Source of the DNA: Enterobacter bugandensis
Lineage (GTDB): Bacteria; Pseudomonadota; Gammaproteobacteria; Enterobacterales; Enterobacteriaceae
Assembly: GCF_900324475.1 (NCBI RefSeq)
Contig: NZ_LT992502.1
Span: 3,224,001 to 3,288,000 of the forward strand
Length of the DNA stretch: 64,000 nucleotides
Direction: 5' to 3'
Part shown: piece after piece, positions 58,824 through 64,000 of the stretch
Numbering within the stretch: the first letter of the stretch is position 1
Layout of the letters: every line of letters starts with the position of its first letter
Notes under the pieces: generated by a model
What the model was told of the DNA's origin: nothing
Database searches by the model: none
The model's input: the letters and a program-made list of their open reading frames with translations, nothing else
Position numbers and translations under genes: made by a program

Positions 58824-59828
58824 ATGGATAATTTCCAGAAAGATATTGATGACAGGGCGAATCTCACCCTGTCGAACCGTTTTGAACTGTTGCTGTTCCG
58901 TCTTGGCACCTCTCTGAACGAAAATAAATCCGAGCTGTTTGGCATTAACGTCTTTAAGCTGCGTGAAATTGTGCCGATGCCGGAATTCACAAAACCCGCC
59001 GGGATGAAATCACCGCTGATGGGGATGGTGAATATTCGCGATCAGGTGATCCCGGTGATCGATCTGGCCGCCGTGGCGGGCTGTAAGCCTACCACCGGGC
59101 TGAACATCCTGCTTATCACCGAATATGCCCGCAGCGTGCAGGCCTTTGCCGTGGAGTCGGTTGAAAACATCATGCGTCTGGACTGGAAGCAGGTGCACGC
59201 GGCGGAGACCGCCGTCAGCGGCCGCTATATCACCAGCATTGCCTGCCTGGATGAGAAAACGGATACCAACGATCTGGCGATGGTGCTGGACGTTGAGCAG
59301 ATCCTGTATGACATCACCCCGGCCAACCACGATCTGCACGCCACCAATCTGAAAACCACCAAGTTCAACATCAAGCCGGGCGCAGTCGCGATTGTGGCGG
59401 AAGATTCCAAAGTGGCGCGTTCGATGCTGGAGAAAGGTCTGCAGGCGATGGAGATCCCAGCGCAGCTGCACATCACCGGCAAAGACGCGTGGGAAAAAAT
59501 TGGCGTGCTGGCCGCACAGGCACAGGCTGAGGGCGTGCCGATCACCGATAAGATCGCTCTGGTGCTGACCGACCTCGAAATGCCGGAGATGGACGGTTTT
59601 ACGCTGACGCGCAAAATCAAAACCGACCCGGCTCTGAAGGATATTCCGGTAGTGATCCACTCCTCCCTTTCCGGCAACGCCAACGAAGATCATATTCGCA
59701 AGGTGAAGGCGGACGGGTACGTGGCGAAGTTTGAGCTGAACGAGCTCTCGTCGGTGATTGAGGAAGTGCTGGATCGTTCGATGAAGAAGATTGGCGGGCC
59801 GCTTATAAGCAGGAAGCAGCTGGCTTAG
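58824..59828 (+). CDS. cheV: CheV-type chemotaxis coupling protein
   Basis: Cytoplasmic chemotaxis adaptor of 334 residues. A CheW-like domain (about residues 20-170, with FGINVFKLREIVPMPEF and MVNIRDQVIPVIDLA) couples receptors to CheA. A response-regulator receiver (about 195-320) follows, with EDSKVARSMLEKG, the phosphoacceptor Asp in VLTDLEMPEMDGF, IHSSLSG and YVAKFE. E. coli K-12 lacks cheV; Salmonella has one at this same position next to rnz. A sigma-28-like promoter precedes it. The start has CGAGGGT upstream. Part of the phosphate-dependent adaptation of signalling, as inferred from family. Confidence 0.93.
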   Translation: MDNFQKDIDDRANLTLSNRFELLLFRLGTSLNENKSELFGINVFKLREIVPMPEFTKPAGMKSPLMGMVNIRDQVIPVIDLAAVAGCKPTTGLNILLITEYARSVQAFAVESVENIMRLDWKQVHAAETAVSGRYITSIACLDEKTDTNDLAMVLDVEQILYDITPANHDLHATNLKTTKFNIKPGAVAIVAEDSKVARSMLEKGLQAMEIPAQLHITGKDAWEKIGVLAAQAQAEGVPITDKIALVLTDLEMPEMDGFTLTRKIKTDPALKDIPVVIHSSLSGNANEDHIRKVKADGYVAKFELNELSSVIEEVLDRSMKKIGGPLISRKQLA

Positions 59829-59843
59829 GTCCTGTGCGGGCTG

Positions 59844-59881
59844 GTGCCCTCACCCCATCCCTCTCCCACAGGGAGAGGGCG
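59844..59881 (-). repeat. Palindromic interspersed repeat, copy 2
   Basis: Opposite-strand copy of the element at 15422-15459. It shows GTGCCCTCACCCC, then the stem CCCTCTCC, CACA, GGAGAGGG. It sits between the cheV stop and the nuoN terminator. Confidence 0.8.
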
Positions 59882-59889
59882 CAAACCAT

Positions 59890-59920
59890 AAAAAACCCGC
59901 CGAGGCGGGTTTTTTGTTTT
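59890..59920 (-). terminator. Terminator at the end of the nuo operon
   Basis: ACCCGC / GCGGGT stem with A run on one side and TTTTTTGTTTTT on the other. It lies immediately past the nuoN stop codon and can also end cheV on the plus strand. Confidence 0.85.
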
Positions 59921-61377
59921 TACATTAATGGCATCGCTCGCTGCACGATATCAATCAGCGGCTGCGGATAGATACCGAAGATCAGCACCAGCAGCGCGGA
60001 GATAAGCACTACGATACCACCGGCGCTGTACTGCCAGTTGCCTGGAGCATCACGGTTGAGCTGCTGAGGCGCGCTCAGGTACAGGCTCACGGCCACACGC
60101 AGGTAGTAGTACAGACCAATCGCGGAGCCGATAACGACACCGGCAGTCAGCCACCACAGGTGCGCCTGCACACCGACGGCCAGCACGTAGAACTTACCGA
60201 TAAAGCCCAGCGTCATCGGGATACCCGCCAGAGAGAGCATCATCACGGTCATTACCGCGGACAGAATTGGACGGTGCCAGAACAGACCACGGTAGGAGAA
60301 CAGTGAATCGGCATCCGGACCACGGTACGGGCTGGACATCAGGCTCACCACACCGAAGGCGCCGAGGCTGCTGAACAGGTAACCGGCCAGATACACGCCT
60401 ACGGCTTCCATCGACATCTCACCGCTCTGCAGCGCAATCAGCGCCACCAGCAGGTAGCCCAGATGAGAGATAGACGAGTAGCCCAGCAGACGCTTGATGT
60501 TGGTCTGGCTCAGCGCCATCAGGTTACCGAAGATGATGGAGACGAACGCGATGATGCCCAGCACCACGCGAACGGCTTCACTATCACCCACCGGCGCGTA
60601 CAGGAACAGACGCATGACCACACCGAAGATAGCGATCTTGCTCGCCGTCGCCAGGAAGGTCGACACCGGAGCAGGCGCCCCCTGGTATACGTCTGGCGTC
60701 CACAGGTGGAACGGAACCAGAGAGAGCTTGAAGCCGAGGCCAACGATCATCATGCCCAGACCCGCCAGCAGCAGCGGCTCATGCAGCATGCCGTCGCCGA
60801 GGCTCTTGCCGAGCGCCATGAAGGAGAGGTTACCGGACTGTGCGTACAGCAGCGCAATACCAAACAGCAGGAAGGACGACGCGGCAGCAGACAGAATGGT
60901 GTACTTGATGCTCGCTTCCAGAGAGCGCTTCTGACGGAAGGCGTAACCAATCAGGCCGAACAGCGGCAGAGAGATCAGCTCAATACCGAGGAACAGCGCG
61001 GCAAGATGGTTGGCATTCGCCAGCAGAATACCGCCCAGCGCGGCAATCAGAACCAGCAGGTAAAACTCTTCTTTGTTGTCGTTGTAGCCTTCAAGCCACG
61101 GGTAAGCAAAGGTACAGGTTGCCAGGCTCGCCAGCAGCACCAGCCCGGTGTAGAGCATGGCGTAACCGTCAACGCGCATCAGCGGCGTGACGTCCATCGC
61201 CCCGCCCTGGCCAACAAACCAGAGTGAGACTAACGCGGCATTCAGGCCGATGACCGACAGCGTGGCATTCAGGAAGTGATTGCGTCGCCACGCAATGGAG
61301 AGCATCACAACCACCACCGTCAATCCGACGATCAGCAGCGGTAGCAGCGCGATCAGTTGTTGTGGAGTTATTGTCAT
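59920..61377 (-). CDS. nuoN: NADH-quinone oxidoreductase subunit N
   Basis: Antiporter-like proton-pumping subunit of respiratory complex I. The 485 residues equal E. coli. It has about 14 hydrophobic segments, and conserved charged stretches [20 protein letters not shown] and [20 protein letters not shown] contain the pumping lysines. It is the last gene of the nuoA-N operon, 6 bases after nuoM. Confidence 0.97.
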   Translation of the reverse strand: MTITPQQLIALLPLLIVGLTVVVVMLSIAWRRNHFLNATLSVIGLNAALVSLWFVGQGGAMDVTPLMRVDGYAMLYTGLVLLASLATCTFAYPWLEGYNDNKEEFYLLVLIAALGGILLANANHLAALFLGIELISLPLFGLIGYAFRQKRSLEASIKYTILSAAASSFLLFGIALLYAQSGNLSFMALGKSLGDGMLHEPLLLAGLGMMIVGLGFKLSLVPFHLWTPDVYQGAPAPVSTFLATASKIAIFGVVMRLFLYAPVGDSEAVRVVLGIIAFVSIIFGNLMALSQTNIKRLLGYSSISHLGYLLVALIALQSGEMSMEAVGVYLAGYLFSSLGAFGVVSLMSSPYRGPDADSLFSYRGLFWHRPILSAVMTVMMLSLAGIPMTLGFIGKFYVLAVGVQAHLWWLTAGVVIGSAIGLYYYLRVAVSLYLSAPQQLNRDAPGNWQYSAGGIVVLISALLVLIFGIYPQPLIDIVQRAMPLM

Positions 61378-61383
61378 GGCGAA

Positions 61384-62913
61384 TTACGGCCTTGTAGTAG
61401 AAACAGAATTAACAAACCACTGCTGGATATTGCCCATCGCGCTGTGCGAGGTATCCAGAATCGGCTGTGGGAAGAAGCCCAACAGCACCAGCAGTACGAC
61501 CAGCAGCAGGATGATGAACAGCTCACGCAGCGACATCCCCGGCAGTTCTTGTGCAGCAATTTCGCTCTTCGCTTTACCGAAGTAAGCGCGGTGCAGCATC
61601 GCCAGCGAGTACACGGAAGCGAACACCAGACCAAAGGTGGAGATCACGGTAATCACCGGTACCACTTTGAAGCTGCCGAACAGAATCATAAATTCGCCGA
61701 CGAAGTTACCGGTGCCCGGCATCCCCAGGGTAGCCACCGCGAAGAACATGGAGAGCGCTGGCAGCCATTTAATTTTGCTCCACAGACCGCCCATCATACG
61801 CATGTCGCGGGTATGCAGACGTTCGTACAGCTGGCCGCACAGGATGAAGAGACCGGCTGCGGACAGACCGTGCGCAATCATCTGGATCACCGCGCCCTGG
61901 TACGCCAGCTGGCTGCCGGTGTAGATAGCAATCAGCACGAAGCCCATGTGGGAAACGGAGGTATAAGCAATCAGACGCTTGATGTCGTATTGCGTGAAGG
62001 CCATCCAGGCACCGTAGAAGATACCGATCACACCCAGCCACATGGCAATCGGTGCGAACTCCGCGGAGGCATTCGGGAACAGCGGCAGTGCGAAACGCAG
62101 CAGACCGTAGGCCGCCGTTTTCAGCAGGATGCCCGCCAGGTCAACGGAACCCGCCGTTGGTGCCTGGGAGTGCGCGTCTGGCAGCCAGCCGTGCAGAGGA
62201 ACCACCGGCATTTTCACCGCGAAGGCAATGAAGAAGCCCAGCATCAGCAGGTATTCAACGCCGTGTGACATTGGCGTCTTCAGCAGGTCTTCGTAGTTGA
62301 AGGTCCAGGTGCCGGTTGCGTTGTGATGAACGAACACCAGCGCCAGAATGGCAATCAGCATTACCAGACCGCTCGCCTGGGTATAGATGAAGAACTTGGT
62401 TGCCGCCGTGATACGCGTTTTACCGTCGGACGCCTTGTGGCCCCACAGCGCGATCAGGAAGTACATCGGCACCAGCATCATCTCCCAGAAGAAGAAGAAC
62501 AGGAACATGTCGATGGCAAGGAACACGCCGATCACGCCGCCCAGGATCCACATCAGGTTCAGGTGGAAGAAGCCCTGGTATTTTTCGATTTCTCGCCAGG
62601 AGCAGAGTACCGCCAGAACGCCGAGCAGACCGGTCAGCACCACCATCAGCAGCGACAGACCGTCAATCGCCAGGTGGATCGTAATGCCGAAACGCGGGAT
62701 CCACGGCAGGATGAACTCAGACTGCCACTGCGGAATGCCCGCAGACTGGGTCAGTGAGTAACCGCCCTGCAACCACAGTTGCAGGCCAAGCGCGAGCGTC
62801 AATCCCATGGTGATCAGCGCGATCCAGCGCGGCATCTTCACGCCAAAGCGTTCGGTCTGCCAGCACAGGAAGCCGCCGATGAAGGGAATTAATATTAGCC
62901 AGGGTAGTAACAT
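61384..62913 (-). CDS. nuoM: NADH-quinone oxidoreductase subunit M
   Basis: Antiporter-like proton-pumping subunit of complex I with about 14 hydrophobic segments. The 509 residues equal E. coli. Conserved stretches are FFWEMMLVPMYFLIALWGH (with Glu144), AVKMPVVPLHGWLPDAHSQA (with Lys234) and QYDIKRLIAYTSVSHMGFVL. It lies 76 bases after nuoL. Confidence 0.97.
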   Translation of the reverse strand: MLLPWLILIPFIGGFLCWQTERFGVKMPRWIALITMGLTLALGLQLWLQGGYSLTQSAGIPQWQSEFILPWIPRFGITIHLAIDGLSLLMVVLTGLLGVLAVLCSWREIEKYQGFFHLNLMWILGGVIGVFLAIDMFLFFFFWEMMLVPMYFLIALWGHKASDGKTRITAATKFFIYTQASGLVMLIAILALVFVHHNATGTWTFNYEDLLKTPMSHGVEYLLMLGFFIAFAVKMPVVPLHGWLPDAHSQAPTAGSVDLAGILLKTAAYGLLRFALPLFPNASAEFAPIAMWLGVIGIFYGAWMAFTQYDIKRLIAYTSVSHMGFVLIAIYTGSQLAYQGAVIQMIAHGLSAAGLFILCGQLYERLHTRDMRMMGGLWSKIKWLPALSMFFAVATLGMPGTGNFVGEFMILFGSFKVVPVITVISTFGLVFASVYSLAMLHRAYFGKAKSEIAAQELPGMSLRELFIILLLVVLLVLLGFFPQPILDTSHSAMGNIQQWFVNSVSTTRP

Positions 62914-62989
62914 GGCGATTTACATTCCTTTTTAAGGCCCCCAGCAGGGGCCTGATTTTCAACGAATTCGAATAAAATTCACTTAACGA

Positions 62990-64000
62990 TCAACGCAATA
63001 CCATCAGCAGCGCCAGCACCACAACCGCACCGATGCTCATGGACGCCACATACCAGCGCAGGTAACCGTTCTCGCTGTACAGCAGGCCTTTACCTGCAAA
63101 GCGGGAGAGGATCGCCGGGATGTTCATCAGGCTGTTCAGCGGGTCGCGCTTCAGCAGCCACGCAACGCCCAGGAACGGCTTAACGAAGATCATGTCGTAC
63201 AGCCAGTCGAAGCCCCACGCGTTGTACCACCAGGTGCCCAGCAGGCGGCCCGGCGCACTGTTGGCCACGGCAGTGACCAGCGTACGTTTGCCCAGCCACA
63301 GCCATGCCGCAATCAGGATACCCGCGATAGCGACCACACCGGAGGTGATTTCAAGCGTCAGAACGCGACCGTGCTCAAGCTCGGTGGTGTCTGGCAGTAC
63401 GCCCTGTAGCGGTGGCACAATCATCGCGCCAACGAAGGTGGACAGTACCAGCAGCACAATCAGCGGCAGGTGGTGGGTAATCCCCTTCCCTGCGTGAGCG
63501 TGAATTTGTTCTTTACCGTGGAATACGATGAAAATCATACGGAAGGTATACAGGGAGGTCATGAACGCACCGACCAGACCCGCAACCATCAGATTGATAT
63601 GACCATTCGCCATGGCACCCGCAAGGATTTCGTCCTTACTGAAGAAGCCCGCGGTGATCAGCGGCAGTGCCGCCAGCGCCGCGCCGCCCACCAGGAAGCA
63701 GACATAGACCAGCGGGATGGACTTACGCAGTCCGCCCATTTTGAAGATGTTCTGCTCGTGATGGCAGGCCAGAATCACCGAACCGGATGAGAGGAACAGC
63801 AGCGCTTTGAAGAACGCGTGCGTCATCAGGTGGAAAATGGCCGCGTCCCACGCCTGAACACCCAGCGCCAGGAACATGTAACCAATCTGGCTCATGGTGG
63901 AGTACGCGAGAACGCGCTTGATGTCGGTCTGAACCAGCGCGGCAAAGCCTGCCAGCACCAGCGTGACCGCACCGACGATACCCACCAGATGCAGAATTTC
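62990..64000 (-). CDS. nuoL: NADH-quinone oxidoreductase subunit L (3' part)
   Basis: C-terminal 336 residues of the largest antiporter-like subunit of complex I; the 5' part lies beyond the window. Visible features are QTDIKRVLAYSTMSQIGYMF, HLMTHAFFKALLFLSSGSVI (with the conserved His/Lys) and the long lateral helix region towards the C terminus. It ends MVLR. The reading frame is open to the window edge. Confidence 0.97.
   Translation of the reverse strand, partial: EILHLVGIVGAVTLVLAGFAALVQTDIKRVLAYSTMSQIGYMFLALGVQAWDAAIFHLMTHAFFKALLFLSSGSVILACHHEQNIFKMGGLRKSIPLVYVCFLVGGAALAALPLITAGFFSKDEILAGAMANGHINLMVAGLVGAFMTSLYTFRMIFIVFHGKEQIHAHAGKGITHHLPLIVLLVLSTFVGAMIVPPLQGVLPDTTELEHGRVLTLEITSGVVAIAGILIAAWLWLGKRTLVTAVANSAPGRLLGTWWYNAWGFDWLYDMIFVKPFLGVAWLLKRDPLNSLMNIPAILSRFAGKGLLYSENGYLRWYVASMSIGAVVVLALLMVLR

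Noticed and set aside
1..64000. CRISPR array, prophage, insertion sequence or defence island
   Set aside because: No regularly spaced repeats, transposase, integrase, phage structural gene, restriction-modification or toxin-antitoxin gene was found in any frame examined. Nearly all coding space is assigned to core genes.

Overview
This 64 kb window is a stretch of enterobacterial core chromosome. Nearly every gene is recognisable as an E. coli/Salmonella orthologue in broadly conserved order. Protein sequences, a Pro-GGG tRNA, MicF, the complete Rcs phosphorelay, a MgtE and a CheV point to Enterobacteriaceae close to Enterobacter (E. cloacae complex or a near relative). The genus is inferred from gene content and my recall of protein sequences, not from a database search.

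Layout. 1-8.4 kb: tail of yejF, yejG, bcr, rsuA, radD (yejH), rplY, yejK, yejL, yejM and tRNA-Pro. 8.4-10 kb: an MFS transporter and a small membrane protein, where E. coli K-12 has narP, ccm and nap. 10-20 kb: eco, mqo, a SulP-type transporter and mgtE (both extra relative to K-12), yojI, alkB, ada and apbE. 20-28.3 kb: the envelope block ompC, micF, rcsD, rcsB and rcsC. ompC carries a single-base deletion that breaks the frame. 28.4-36 kb: gyrA, ubiG, nrdA, nrdB and yfaE. 36-42.7 kb: divergent glpTQ and glpABC. 42.7-44.6 kb: yfaY and yfaZ. 44.7-49.9 kb: a complete tricarboxylate uptake locus (tctDE against tctCBA), where K-12 carries nudI, ais, arn and pmrD. 49.9-56.9 kb: menFDHBCE for menaquinone. 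56.9-59.8 kb: elaB, elaA, rnz and a CheV-type chemotaxis protein behind a sigma-28-like promoter. 59.9-64 kb: nuoN, nuoM and the 3' part of nuoL.

How the parts work together. glpTQ and glpABC import and oxidise glycerol-3-phosphate into the quinone pool. men builds menaquinone, ubiG completes ubiquinone, and mqo and nuo feed electrons into the same pools. nrdAB with yfaE makes deoxynucleotides. ada and alkB repair alkylation damage. RcsCDB, YejM, OmpC and MicF concern envelope composition.

I found no CRISPR array, prophage, insertion sequence, toxin-antitoxin pair or obvious new defence system. The most notable observations are the ompC frameshift (porin loss or sequencing error), the sigma-28-like promoter of cheV, the replacement of the nap/ccm and arn intervals by other genes, a perfect palindrome between nrdA and nrdB, and two oppositely oriented copies of a palindromic repeat, one of which supplies the yojI stop codon.
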